A stretch of 64,000 bases of DNA from positions 468,608 to 532,607 of the forward strand of contig MBPM02000058.1 in the NCBI GenBank assembly GCA_001695595.3. Direction: 5' to 3'. A model generated the notes under the pieces. That model worked only from the letters and a program-made list of their open reading frames with translations, was not told the origin of the DNA and made no database searches. The DNA comes from Plasmopara viticola. Lineage: Eukaryota; Oomycota; Peronosporomycetes; Peronosporales; Peronosporaceae. The position numbers were made by a program, and so were the translations under genes. Within the stretch, counting starts at the first letter, position 1; every line of letters begins with the position of its first letter. This document shows, in pieces, positions 1 through 10,188 of the stretch.

Positions 1-320
1 AGTGGCTGGCTTTACAAGCAGGCGAATGTCATGTACGTATATGAAGAAGAATCTTAATTGCGCGAATGTGAATCAACTTGAGAGTTTTTAGGAAAAGGTG
101 GTAACGACGATATTTTGTACTGGTTAAGAGAACGAGCGTAGCAACAGGAGAGTAGTGGGTATTGCTGCAATTGCAATTTTGACAAGCCACGTGGAGAGAT
201 GCAGTTGCAGGATGGCATGCTGTCTGAACGCTTTTTAAAGATGGTAAAGAATATTTTTTGTCTGTTCTTGATCGAGCGACGACGACGCGAGCACCTGGAT
301 CTGTTTACTGCAGAGTTTAG
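1..320 (+). pseudogene. PH-domain pseudogene, distal part (window-edge copy)
   Basis: Only the part right of the array anchor is in the window. It starts at the codons SGWLYKQ, the usual first strand of a pleckstrin-homology domain. At 91-119 another frame reads RKRW-stop-RRYFVLV, the second-strand signature. About 33 bp that would encode the KRTFCFKV strand are deleted near 242. Confidence 0.45.
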
Positions 321-590
321 CAGGCGGTGTAAACTGTACTATCTCGCCTTCTGCTGCCCTAATCAGCTCGCTAGGGTTTACACAATCCCGATTTTCGCTG
401 CTTCTATTGGCGCCGCTGATCAAGGCTTGAAAGATGACAAGGACAATACGCAGCCGACGAGTTGCATGTGAAGGGAGAAGCTGCGGTCTTTGTTTCGTGA
501 ACAATGTGTTTCTAAGTAATTTATTTTCGCACTCACCCAGCGGTCATATTCGGTGGTAGTGTAAGACACGTAAAAAGGCTTCTGCATCGA

Positions 591-1010
591 ATGAGACAAT
601 GCTGCAAACCGTTGAGGACACGAAATCTGTTTCTGCTTGTGTATATATTAGCGCGTACACCGAGGTCGACAAGACGGATGTTTGTTGATCTTAATGGCGG
701 TCATTCGTTCAGTCTTAGCGTTACCATATACTTGCGTCGCACCCATTCTGCATTTTTTTTTACCGTGCGGGTCGATAACGTTCCATTGCATACACAAAGA
801 CTGCTCTCTGGTCTCACTTGGATTGCCGTTTCGTGTGTAGAATTGAGAAGACGCGTTTGCCATCAGGTAATAAAGACAACGAATTCTCTCCCTTATCAAA
901 GCAGCTGCTCATATTTGTCGCATGGACGTCTTGTCGTGTGGACCATATGTAGATGGTTTATGCGACCAATGGTGCGGCATTGGACCACGCGACAGGTACA
1001 TAGAATCTAA
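591..1010 (+). CDS. ORF2, type A form, 139 codons, function unknown
   Basis: ATG-started frame of 139 codons in unit 1. It is 135 codons in units 2-6 (3865-4272, 7164-7571, 10467-10874, 13759-14166, 17058-17465), where the start region changes to MLLLRTRNLFLL. The N-terminus has basic residues followed by a short hydrophobic run (FLLVYILA here, FLLVCILA in most units) and then TPRSTRR. It is open in all units, which is noteworthy in an array with many indels. However an antisense frame of 83 codons (648-899) is equally open over most of it, and I recognise no domain in either. It may be a chance open frame in a homogenised repeat. Confidence 0.22.
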   Translation: MRQCCKPLRTRNLFLLVYILARTPRSTRRMFVDLNGGHSFSLSVTIYLRRTHSAFFFTVRVDNVPLHTQRLLSGLTWIAVSCVELRRRVCHQVIKTTNSLPYQSSCSYLSHGRLVVWTICRWFMRPMVRHWTTRQVHRI

Positions 1011-1202
1011 CGAGTTTGCGTTATCAAGAATTTACTACCGGCGTTCCAAGTAAACGAAAGCTTTACAAACATAGATAGCCTACCAGAATTTTAATTTGCC
1101 TCTTTTTTTTTCACATCTTGTCGCTCTCATGTGGTCGTTACCCAGATTGGTTGGCAAACTATCTAAGTAAATAGGATTCTGCAGCTCAAGCACGACCAGG
1201 AG

Positions 1203-1220
1203 CCCACTATTCTTTTCGCA
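1203..1220 (+). promoter_or_regulatory. Oomycete-like core promoter candidate upstream of the peptide ORF
   Basis: cccactattcttttcgca lies 17-34 nt before the ATG. Oomycete core promoters are known to combine an initiator (YCAYTYY) with a flanking element (MWTTTNC). Here each half matches with about one mismatch. The stretch is unchanged in all units. The assignment is weak because the motifs are short and degenerate. Confidence 0.22.
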
Positions 1221-1236
1221 CTGCAAGTGGTGAAGC

Positions 1237-1404
1237 ATGCGTCGATCGTGCGGTTTCATCCTCATTCTAGCTACATTCCTGGCCACTGGTCACGGCGAAC
1301 CCAAACAAAAGGCTATTGCTAGCCAACATCCCTTACCATCAAGAAATCCTGTCATTCGCACTGGTCACGAAGACCCTACCCATCGTGGTTCCCGAGATCA
1401 TTAA
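1237..1404 (+). CDS. Secreted small peptide ORF, 55 aa (array unit 1 copy)
   Basis: ATG to TAA, 55 codons. The N-terminus MRRSCGFILILATFLA is a textbook signal peptide: basic n-region (R2, R3), a hydrophobic core at residues 7-16, then A16-T17-G18, which fits the -3/-1 rule. The predicted mature part is about 37 residues, rich in His, Arg and Pro, with no cysteine and no membrane segment. A short internal repeat is visible: TGHGEP at 17-22 and TGHEDP at 42-47, encoded by an 11-bp direct repeat cactggtcacg. The ATG is the only plausible start. A core-promoter-like stretch lies just upstream and AATAAA lies 92 nt after the stop. I do not recognise the family. A secreted oomycete effector-like peptide is possible, but no canonical RxLR, LxLFLAK or cysteine pattern is present. 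The ORF is shorter than usual gene-calling cut-offs. Confidence 0.55.
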   Translation: MRRSCGFILILATFLATGHGEPKQKAIASQHPLPSRNPVIRTGHEDPTHRGSRDH

Positions 1405-1495
1405 CGATAAGGCGGGGAGTAAGCGTCGTGGAATCCATCGATAAACCATGCAAGCAAGACAAGTTGACTCGCCATGTCCCATTCAACATGAGCAG

Positions 1496-1501
1496 AATAA
1501 A
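1496..1501 (+). promoter_or_regulatory. Polyadenylation signal AATAAA after the peptide ORF
   Basis: gagcagAATAAAgcaatc lies 92 nt downstream of the TAA of the 55-codon ORF. The motif and its surroundings are conserved at the same place in every unit. It is a canonical eukaryotic hexamer, and its position fits a short 3' UTR. Confidence 0.4.
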
Positions 1502-2027
1502 GCAATCATTTTATCGGTAAAATACCCTACACGATACGGAAAATCGTACTGCTTGAGTAACAAAAACAATACAATGTTCTTTTGAATTGGCTTACTCACT
1601 CAACTCAGTTGCTTAATTTTTTGATGGCGAAAATACCGCGGTCTGAGATTCAATTTCGTCTTGTCGTTATGACTCGGTCAAGTTTCCACCGGGGAAGTCC
1701 GTGTGCTGTCTATATCTTTAACTCTAATAGTATGGTAAGTAAAGATCTAGGGGCCGTTTCGCAATTGAAATTGGCGCTTCTCCTTGCGTGTCGAGGTAGG
1801 GTCTGCTTGTATTTTCGGTAAGGCTAGCACACTCAGGTATGATATACCCGTTTCAGACATGCTAGTACAAAATTGCTTTCTATGTTTTGTGGCCAGATTA
1901 CTTCAAGTTACAGGGATCAGCTTTGCTTTATAATGTAAAGAACCGCAAGTGATTTGGTGAGAGTATACGAGCTGACGGCATTGCCACCAGCCAGTACTTA
2001 CATGCAAGAATGACGCACTTTGTATTC

Positions 2028-2041
2028 AATACCGCGGTATT
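2028..2041. repeat. 14-bp perfect palindrome AATACCGCGGTATT
   Basis: A perfect dyad around a CCGCGG core. It is present at the equivalent place in most units (for example 5290-5303 region, 8590 region, 24407 region). It is broken to aataccggcattt in units 10, 11 and 17 and missing from unit 6. It could be a protein-binding site, or simply part of the repeat. Confidence 0.4.
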
Positions 2042-2070
2042 TCACACACATCAATCGCGTTACTTAAAAG

Positions 2071-2096
2071 TTATGACACGTTACCGTATGTCATAA
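2071..2096. repeat. Inverted repeat, 8-bp stem TTATGACA / TGTCATAA
   Basis: The two arms are separated by a 10 nt loop (cgttaccgta here, cgtttccgta elsewhere). The arms are kept in most units, while the sequence just right of the hairpin is the most variable part of the unit (three alternative forms). It lies 30 bp right of the 14-bp palindrome. Confidence 0.4.
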
Positions 2097-2860
2097 TACT
2101 AGTTTAATTTAAATTAGGCGAAAAAGCTCGACAGCTAGCGCAATGGTTCCCGTGTCTTACTCCAAAGTGAAAGCGGGCAGCAATTCGTTGTTATGCAATG
2201 CGACTGCATCATTCCTTCAAGTTACGATCGTAAATGAATAGCGTCCTAAGTAAACCGACAGTTATTTTAATCATTGCATCAGTTTTAGCAGCTGTACAAC
2301 CTTTGAAATTTTGTTGACCATTTCTAAAGCTGAACAACAGACGAAAATTCTGATAGTAATTAATATGTTGTAGAATCACAGCATTGTGCATTGGCGCAAT
2401 ATGTGTTGTACTCGTCTAATGGCGCTTCCACCTAACGATGATAAATTGGAAGGCTCTCACGGTCGCATTGATCACCCCCGTGACTAGAATCGGACACACA
2501 GCTTACTAGACGACAGCCGAGGGATGCTTTAAGCCGATTCGATAATGTTATGAGACTGCAGCTTTATTTTGCAGTACTGTCAACCTTTGAGTTCATTATG
2601 GCTCCTGATTAGTGTGCGATTAAGAGGTGTCCGAGTGCTAGTATGTTGCTTGTCGCGCTTTGACACAGTACTTTGCGTCGAGCCATTTAAAAATATTCAA
2701 TTATAAAAATTGCTTACGTTTTGGCTTTTCAAGTCCACACCGCACAGTGTTTATACACCCTATTTATTATGGAGTCACTACAGTATTCGTTCACCACCCC
2801 ATATCCCACTTTTTGTGGCACGCCAATACCATCTTCTTGGTATTCGATTGACTGTTGATT

Positions 2861-2878
2861 CACACACACACACACACA
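2861..2878. repeat. (CA)n microsatellite, one per unit
   Basis: (CA)9 here. The same site has about 5 to 11 CA repeats in other units, for example 6157-6178 (CA)11 and 18665-18678 (CA)7. Length varies between neighbours, as expected from slippage. No coding role. Confidence 0.85.
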
Positions 2879-2881
2879 AAA

Positions 2882-3586
2882 GTTGAAATGTAGAAAAGCA
2901 GCGCGGATCGGGTGGAAGTCGGAGTAAAAAACTCAAGACGAAGGAGGAGCTGAAGCATAGTTTGTGATGACCAAATACGACGCAGAGGAGGACGAACATG
3001 CCGTAGGGCTGCAGACCGCAGAGGACGCACAACGAACCCACCGACAGTTGGGCACTCAGAGCTTTGGCTAGGCGAGAAGTTCCTATTACCAAGTCGGATT
3101 GCGTACCAGATCAAGAGATTTCATGAAGTATGTTTACACGAGATACAGAGTAAATCTCGAGACATTCGAACAACAACTCGCAAAGATCAACGGAAAGCTC
3201 GTCGTCAATACGTATTGACCGAGAGTTGATACGCAGTGGCTGGCTTTACAAGCAGGCGAATGTCATGTACGTATATGAAGAAGAATCTTAATTGCGCGAA
3301 TGTGAATCAACTTGAGAGTTTTTAGGAAAAGGTGGTAACGACGATATTTTGTACTGGTTAAGAGAACGAGCGTAGCAACAGGAGAGTAGTGGGTATCGCT
3401 GCAATTGCAATTTTGACAAGCCACGTGGGAGATGCAGTTGCAGGATGGCATGCTGTCTGAACGCTTTTTAAAGATGAAACCAAGCGAACGTTCTGTTTTA
3501 AGGTAGCTGGTGAAGAATATTTTTTGTCTGTTCTGGATCGAGCGACGAAGACGCGAGCACCTGGATCTGTTTACTGCAGAGTTTAG
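2882..3586 (+). pseudogene. Decayed PH-domain gene spanning the unit 1/2 boundary
   Basis: Protein-like fragments in consistent order lie in all three + frames. First comes an acidic stretch, MTKYDAEEDEHAVGLQTA, running to LGTQSFG and a stop. After a frame change, DFMKYVYTRYRVNLETFEQQ continues to GKLVVNTY and a stop. Then RELIRSGWLYKQ, then RKRW-stop-RRYFVLVKR in another frame, then DETKRTFCFKVAGEEYFL. GWLYKQ, W-x-RRYFVL and F-x-FKV...Y-F-L in this order match strands 1, 2 and about 6 of a PH domain, a phosphoinositide- or protein-binding module. At least three frame changes and three stops rule out function. Type A copies also carry a TAG (gaagcatag) where type B has AAG. The parent gene is not in the window. 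Confidence 0.5.
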
Positions 3587-6533
3587 CAGGCGGTGCAAAC
3601 TGTACTATCTCGCCTTCTGCTGCCCTAATCAGCTCGCTAGGGTTTACACAATTCCGATTTTCGCTGCTTCTATTGGCGCCGCTGATCAAGGCTTGAAAGA
3701 TGACAAGGACAATACTCAGCCGACGAGTTGCATGTGAAGGGAGAAGCTGCGGTCTTTGTTTCGTGAACAATGTGTTTCTAAGTAATTTATTTTCGCACTC
3801 ACCCAGCGGTCATATTCGGTGGTAGTGTAAGACACGTAAAAAGGCTTCTGCATCGAATGAGACAATGCTGTTGTTGAGGACACGAAATCTGTTTCTGCTT
3901 GTGTGTATATTAGCGCGTACACCGAGGTCGACAAGACGGATGTTTGTTGATCTTAATGGCGGTCATTCGTTCAGTCTTAGCGTTACCATATACTTGCGTC
4001 GCACCCATTCTGCATTTTTTTTTACCGTGCGGGTCGATAACGTTCCATTGCATACACAAAGACTGCTCTCTGGTCTCACTTGGATTGCCGTTTCGTGTGT
4101 AGAATTGAGAAGACGCGTTTGCCATCAGGTAATAAAGACAACGAATTCTCTCCCTTATCAAAGCAGCTGCTCACATTTGTCGCATGGACGTCTTGTCGTG
4201 TGGACCATATGTAGATGGTTTATGCGACCAATGGTGCGGCATTGGACCACGCGACAGGTACATAGAATCTAACGAGTTTGCGTTATCAAGAATTTACTAC
4301 CGGCATTCCGAGTAAACGAAAGCTTTACAAACATAGATAGCCTACCAGAATTTGAAGTCGCCTCTTTTCTTTCACATCTTGTCGCTCTCATGTGGTCGAT
4401 ACCCAGATTGGTTGGCAAACTATCTAAGTAAATAGGATTCTGCAGCTCAAGCACGACCAGGAGCCCACTATTCTTTTCGCACTGCAAGTGGTGAAGCATG
4501 CGTCGATCGTGCGGTTTCATCCTCATTCTAGCTACATTCCTGGCCACTGGTCACGGCGAACCCAAACAAAAGGCTATTGCTAGCCAACATCCCTTACCAT
4601 CAAGAAATCCTGTCATTCGCACTGGTCACGAAGACCCTACCCATCGTGGTTCCCGAGATCATTAACGACAAGGCGGGGAGTAAGCGTCGTGGAATCCATC
4701 GTTAAACCATGCAAGCAAGACAAGTTGACTCGCCATGTCCCATTCAACATGAGCAGAATAAAGCAATCATTTTATCGGGAAAATACCCTACACGATACGG
4801 AAAATCGTACTGTTTTAGTAACAAAAACAATACAATGTTCTTTTGAATTGGCTTACTCTTTCAACTCAGTTGCTTAATTTTTGATGGTGAAAAATACCGC
4901 GGTCTGAGATTCAATTTCGTCTTGTCGTTATGACTCGGTCAAGTTTACTTCGCGGAAGTCCGTGTGCTGTCTATACTCTTAATTCTCAAAGTATGGTAAG
5001 TAAAGATCTAAGGGCCGTTTCGCAATTAAAATTGGCGCTTCTCCTTGCGTGTCGAGGTAGGGTCTGCTTGTATTTTCGGCAAGGCTAGCACACTCAGGTA
5101 TGATATACCCGTTTCAGACATGCTAGTACAAAATTGCTTTCTATGTTTTGTGGCCAGATTACTTCAAGTTACAGGGATCAGCTTTGCTTTATAATGTAAA
5201 CGAACCGCAAGTGATTTGGTGAGAGTATACGAGCTGACGGCATTGCCACCAGCCAGTACTTACATGCAAGAATGACGCACTTTGTATTCAATACCGCGGT
5301 ATTTCACACACATCAATCGCGTTACTTAAAAGTTATGACACGTTTCCGTATGTCATAATACTAGTGTTTCTAAATTAGGCGAGCAGTATGAAAAAGCCTT
5401 AATTTGAGAGCGACTCAGTCCTCATTACACCATTTCAACTTGACAGCTAGCGCAATGGTTCCCGTGTCTTACTCCAAAGTGAAAGCAGACAGTAATTCGT
5501 TGTTATGCAACGCGACTGCATCATTCAAGTTACGATCGTAAATGAATAGCGTCCTAAGTAAACCGACAGTTATTTTAATCATTGCATCAGCTTTAGCAGC
5601 TGTACACCTTAAAGATTTTGTTGACCATTTCTAAAGCTGAACAACAGAAAATTCTGATAGTAAAATGTTGTAGAATCACAGCATTGTGCATTGGCGCAAT
5701 ATGTAGTATACCATCTGATGGCGCTTCCACCAAGTGATGATAAATTCAAAGGCTCTCACGGTCGCATTGATCACTGTTGTGACTAAACTCGGACACACAG
5801 CTTACTAGACGACAGCCGAGGGCTGCTTTAAGCCGATTCGATAATGTTTTGAGACTGCAGCTTTATTTTGCAGTACTGTCAACCTTTGAGTCATTATGGC
5901 TCCTGATTAGTGTGCGATTGAGAGGTGTCCGAGTGCTAGTATGTTGCTTGTCGCGCTTTGACACAGTACTTTGCGTCGAGCCATTTAAAAATATTCAATT
6001 GATAAAATTGCTTACGCTTTGGCTTTTCAAGTCCACCGCACAGTGTTTATAAACCCTATTTATTGTGGAGTCACTACAGTATTCGTTCACCACCCCATAT
6101 CCCACTTTTTGTGGCACGCCAATACCATCTTCTTGGTATTCGATTGACTGTTGATTCACACACACACACACACACACAAAAGTTGAAATGTAGAAAAGCA
6201 GCGCGGATCGGGTGGAAGTCGGAGTAAAAACTCAAGACGAAGGAGGAGCTGAAGCATAGTTTGTGATGACCAAATACGACGCAGAGGAGGACGAACATGC
6301 CGTAGGGCTGCAGACCGCAGAGGACGCACAACGAACCCACCGACAGTTGGGCACTCAGAGCTTTGGCTAGGCGAGAAGTTCCTATTACCAAGTCGGATTG
6401 CGTACCAGATCAAGAGATTTCATGAAGTATGTTTACACGAGATACAGAGTAAATCTCGAGACATTCGAACAACAACTCGCAAAGATCAACGGAAAGCTCG
6501 TCGTCAATACGTATTGACCGAGAGTTGATACGC
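3235..6533 (+). repeat. Array unit 2 (type A)
   Basis: 3,299 bp. First unit with the gctgttgttgagg variant at 3866-3878 shared by units 2-6. After the 8-bp-stem hairpin it reads ctagtgtttctaaatt, a form not seen in its neighbours. (CA)11 at 6157-6178. Confidence 0.95.
4498..4665 (+). CDS. Secreted small peptide ORF (unit 2 copy)
   Basis: Identical in coding sequence to the unit 1 copy: same signal peptide, same TAA. It differs only outside the ORF (taacgacaagg after the stop). Confidence 0.55.
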   Translation: MRRSCGFILILATFLATGHGEPKQKAIASQHPLPSRNPVIRTGHEDPTHRGSRDH

Positions 6534-6885
6534 AGTGGCTGGCTTTACAAGCAGGCGAATGTCATGTACGTATATGAAGAAGAATCTTAATTGCGCGAAT
6601 GTGAATCAACTTGAGAGTTTTTAGGAAAAGGTGGTAACGACGATATTTTGTACTGGTTAAGAGAACGAGCGTAGCAACAGGAGAGTAGTGGGTATCGCTG
6701 CAATTGCAATTTTGACAAGCCACGTGGGAGATGCAGTTGCAGGATGGCATGCTGTCTGAACGCTTTTTAAAGATGAAACGAAGCGAACGTTCTGTTTTAA
6801 GGTAGCTGGTGAAGAATATTTTTTGTCTGTTCTGGATCGAGCGACGAAGACGCGAGCACCTGGATCTGTTTACTGCAGAGTTTAG
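6182..6885 (+). pseudogene. Decayed PH-domain gene (unit 2/3 boundary)
   Basis: Same fragment order and the same shared lesions as the first full copy. It has one A fewer in the run before ctcaagacg, which restores the frame that leads into the acidic segment. Confidence 0.48.
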
Positions 6886-9835
6886 CAGGCGGTGCAAACT
6901 GTACTATCTCGCCTTCTGCTGCCCTAATCAGCTCGCTAGGGTTTACACAATTCCGATTTTCGCTGCTTCTATTGGCGCCGCTGATCAAGGCTTGAAAGAT
7001 GACAAGGACAATACTCAGCCGACGAGTTGCATGTGAAGGGAGAAGCTGCGGTCTTTGTTTCGTGAACAATGTGTTTCTAAGTAATTTATTTTCGCACTCA
7101 CCCAGCGGTCATATTCGGTGGTAGTGTAAGACACGTAAAAAGGCTTCTGCATCGAATGAGACAATGCTGTTGTTGAGGACACGAAATCTGTTTCTGCTTG
7201 TGTGTATATTAGCGCGTACACCGAGGTCGACAAGACGGATGTTTGTTGATCTTAATGGCGGTCATTCGTTCAGTCTTAGCGTTACCATATACTTGCGTCG
7301 CACCCATTCTGCATTTTTTTTTACCGTGCGGGTCGATAACGTTCCATTGCATACACAAAGACTGCTCTCTGGTCTCACTTGGATTGCCGTTTCGTGTGTA
7401 GAATTGAGAAGACGCGTTTGCCATCAGGTAATAAAGACAACGAATTCTCTCCCTTATCAAAGCAGCTGCTCACATTTGTCGCATGGACGTCTTGTCGTGT
7501 GGACCATATGTAGATGGTTTATGCGACCAATGGTGCGGCATTGGACCACGCGACAGGTACATAGAATCTAACGAGTTTGCGTTATCAAGAATTTACTACC
7601 GGCATTCCGAGTAAACGAAAGCTTTACAAACATAGATAGCCTACCAGAATTTGAAGTCGCCTCTTTTCTTTCACATCTTGTCGCTCTCATGTGGTCGTAC
7701 CCAGATTGGTTGGCAAACTATCTAAGTAAATAGGATTCTGCAGCTCAAGCACGACCAGGAGCCCACTATTCTTTTCGCACTGCAAGTGGTGAAGCATGCG
7801 TCGATCGTGCGGTTTCATCCTCATTCTAGCTACATTCCTGGCCACTGGTCACGGCGAACCCAAACAAAAGGCTATTGCTAGCCAACATCCCTTACCATCA
7901 AGAAATCCTGTCATTCGCACTGGTCACGAAGACCCTACCCATCGTGGTTCCCGAGATCATTAACGACAAGGCGGGGAGTAAGCGTCGTGGAATCCATCGA
8001 TAAACCATGCAAGCAAGACAAGTTGACTCGCCATGTCCCATTCAACATGAGCAGAATAAAGCAATCATTTTATCGGTAAAATACCCTACACGATACGGAA
8101 AATCGTACTGCTTGAGTAACAAAAACAATACAATGTTCTTCTGAATTGGCTTACTCTTTCAACTCAGTTGCTTAATTTTTGATGGTGAAAAATACCGCGG
8201 TCTGAGATTCAATTTCGTCTTGTCGTTATGACTCGGTCAAGTTTACTTCGCGGAAGTCCGTGTGCTGTCTATACTCTTAATTCTCAAAGTATGGTAAGTA
8301 AAGATCTAAGGGCCGTTTCGCAATTAAAATTGGCGCTTCTCCTTGCGTGTCGAGGTAGGGTCTGCTTGTATTTTCGGCAAGGCTAGCACACTCAGGTATG
8401 ATATACCCGTTTCAGACATGCTAGTACAAAATTGCTTTCTATGTTTTGTGGCCAGATTACTTCAAGTTACAGGGATCAGCTTTGCTTTATAATGTAAACG
8501 AACCGCAAGTGATTTGGTGAGAGTATACGAGCTGACGGCATTGCCACCAGCCAGTACTTACATGCAAGAATGACGCACTTTGTATTCAATACCGCGGTAT
8601 TTCACACACATCAATCGCGTTACTTAAAAGTTATGACACGTTACCGTATGTCATAATACTAGTTTAATTTAAATTAGGCGAAAAAGCCTTAATTTGAGAG
8701 CGACTCAGTCCTCATTACACCATTTCAGCTCGACAGCTAGCGCAATGGTTCCCGTGTCTTACTCCAAAGTGAAAGCGGGCAGCAATTCGTTGTTATGCAA
8801 TGCGACTGCATCATTCCTTCAAGTTACGATCGTAAATGAATAGCGTCCTAAGTAAACCGACAGTTATTTTAATCATTGCATCAGTTTTAGCAGCTGTACA
8901 ACCTTTGAAATTTTGTTGACCATTTCTAAAGCTGAACAACAGACGAAAATTCTGATAGTAATTAATATGTTGTAGAATCACAGCATTGTGCATTGGCGCA
9001 ATATGTGTTGTACTCGTCTAATGGCGCTTCCACCTAACGATGATAAATTGGAAGGCTCTCACGGTCGCATTGATCACCCCCGTGACTAGAATCGGACACA
9101 CAGCTTACTAGACGACAGCCGAGGGATGCTTTAAGCCGATTCGATAATGTTATGAGACTGCAGCTTTATTTTGCAGTACTGTCAACCTTTGAGTTCATTA
9201 TGGCTCCTGATTAGTGTGCGATTAAGAGGTGTCCGAGTGCTACTATGTTGCTTGTCGCGCTTTGACACAGTACTTTGCGTCGAGCCATTTAAAAATATTC
9301 AGTTATAAAAATTGCTTACGCTTTGGCTTTTCAAGTCCACACCGCACAGTGTTTAAACACCCTATTTATTATGGAGTCACTACAGTATTCGTTCACCACC
9401 CCATATCCCACTTTTTGTGGCACGCCAATACCATCTTCTTGGTATTCGATTGACTGTTGATTCACACACACACACACACAAAAGTTGAAATGTAGAAAAG
9501 CAGCGCGGATCGGGTGGAAGTCGGAGTAAAAAACTCAAGACGAAGGAGGAGCTGAAGCATAGTTTGTGATGACCAAATACGACGCAGAGGAGGACGAACA
9601 TGCGTAGGGCTGCAGACCGCAGAGGACGCACAACGAACCCACCGACAGTTGGGCACTCAGAGCTTTGGCTAGGCGAGAAGTTCCTATTACCAAGTCGGAT
9701 TGCGTACCAGATCAAGAGATTTCATGAAGTATGTTTACACGAGATACAGAGTAAATCTCGAGACATTCGAACAACAACTCGCAAAGATCAACGGAAAGCT
9801 CGTCGTCAATACGTCTTGACCGAGAGTTGATACGC
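6534..9835 (+). repeat. Array unit 3 (type A)
   Basis: 3,302 bp. The left 1.4 kb is nearly identical to unit 2. The part after the hairpin (ctagtttaatttaaatt, cctaacgatg, cacccccgtgac) matches unit 1 instead, so the unit is a mosaic. (CA)9 at 9463-9480. Confidence 0.95.
7796..7963 (+). CDS. Secreted small peptide ORF (unit 3 copy)
   Basis: Same 55 codons as the unit 1 copy, no substitution seen. The region about 100 bp upstream has lost a base (gtcgtaccc) while the ORF has not. Confidence 0.55.
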   Translation: MRRSCGFILILATFLATGHGEPKQKAIASQHPLPSRNPVIRTGHEDPTHRGSRDH

Positions 9836-10188
9836 AGTGGCTGGCTTTACAAGCAGGCGAATGTCATGTACGTATATGAAGAAGAATCTTAATTGCGCGA
9901 ATGTGAATCAACTTGAGAGTTTTTAGGAAAAGGTGGTAACGACGATATTTTGTACTGGTTAAGAGAACGAGCGTAGCAACAGGAGAGTAGTGGGTATCGC
10001 TGCAATTGCAATTTTGACAAGCCACGTGGGGAGATGCAGTTGCAGGATGGCATGCTGTCTGAACGCTTTTTAAAGATGAAACGAAGCGAACGTTCTGTTT
10101 TAAGGTAGCTGGTGAAGAATATTTTTTGTCTGTTCTGGATCGAGCGACGAAGACGCGAGCACCTGGATCTGTTTACTGCAGAGTTTAG
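9484..10188 (+). pseudogene. Decayed PH-domain gene (unit 3/4 boundary)
   Basis: An additional one-base loss in gaacatgcgtaggg breaks the acidic segment after EH. The PH fragments right of the anchor are as in the other type A copies. Confidence 0.48.

Larger units (their letters stand above)
1..3234 (+). repeat. Array unit 1 (type A)
   Basis: Type A unit: CGT, not TAG, at the subtype-diagnostic codon near 832. About 33 bp are missing near 242, inside the PH remnant, and about 42 bp near 2127 between two 'ag' microhomologies. It retains the gctgcaaaccgttgagg form near 600 that units 2-6 lack. (CA)9 lies at 2861-2878. Confidence 0.95.

Noticed and set aside
235..504. Antisense 89-90 codon ORF (MFTKQRPQ...) repeated in most units
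   Set aside because: It lies opposite the PH remnant and the sequence just past it, shows no domain or signal peptide, and varies from 90 to 169 codons by indels. Most likely a shadow frame copied with the repeat.
1080..1286. Antisense 64-92 codon ORF (MARNVARMRMKPHDRR...) opposite the secreted-peptide ORF
   Set aside because: It begins inside the signal-peptide coding region on the other strand, and its end shifts between units. The + strand has a signal peptide, an AATAAA signal and silent-only change in unit 12.
1735..1910. Possible intron, GTAAGT donor to ttacag acceptor, repeated in each unit
   Set aside because: Donor and acceptor look good, but no coding sequence on either side joins into a frame, and single splice-like hexamers are expected by chance.
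2660..2851. 63-74 codon + frame starting at TTG (TQYFASSHLKIF...)
   Set aside because: No ATG at the start in most units, no recognisable domain, and the end moves with indels before the CA repeat.
2778..3114. Antisense ORFs of 84-129 codons through the CA microsatellite and the acidic PH-gene segment
   Set aside because: They contain a poly-(Cys-Val) tract translated from the CA repeat, and their lengths change with each microsatellite and indel. Not credible as protein.
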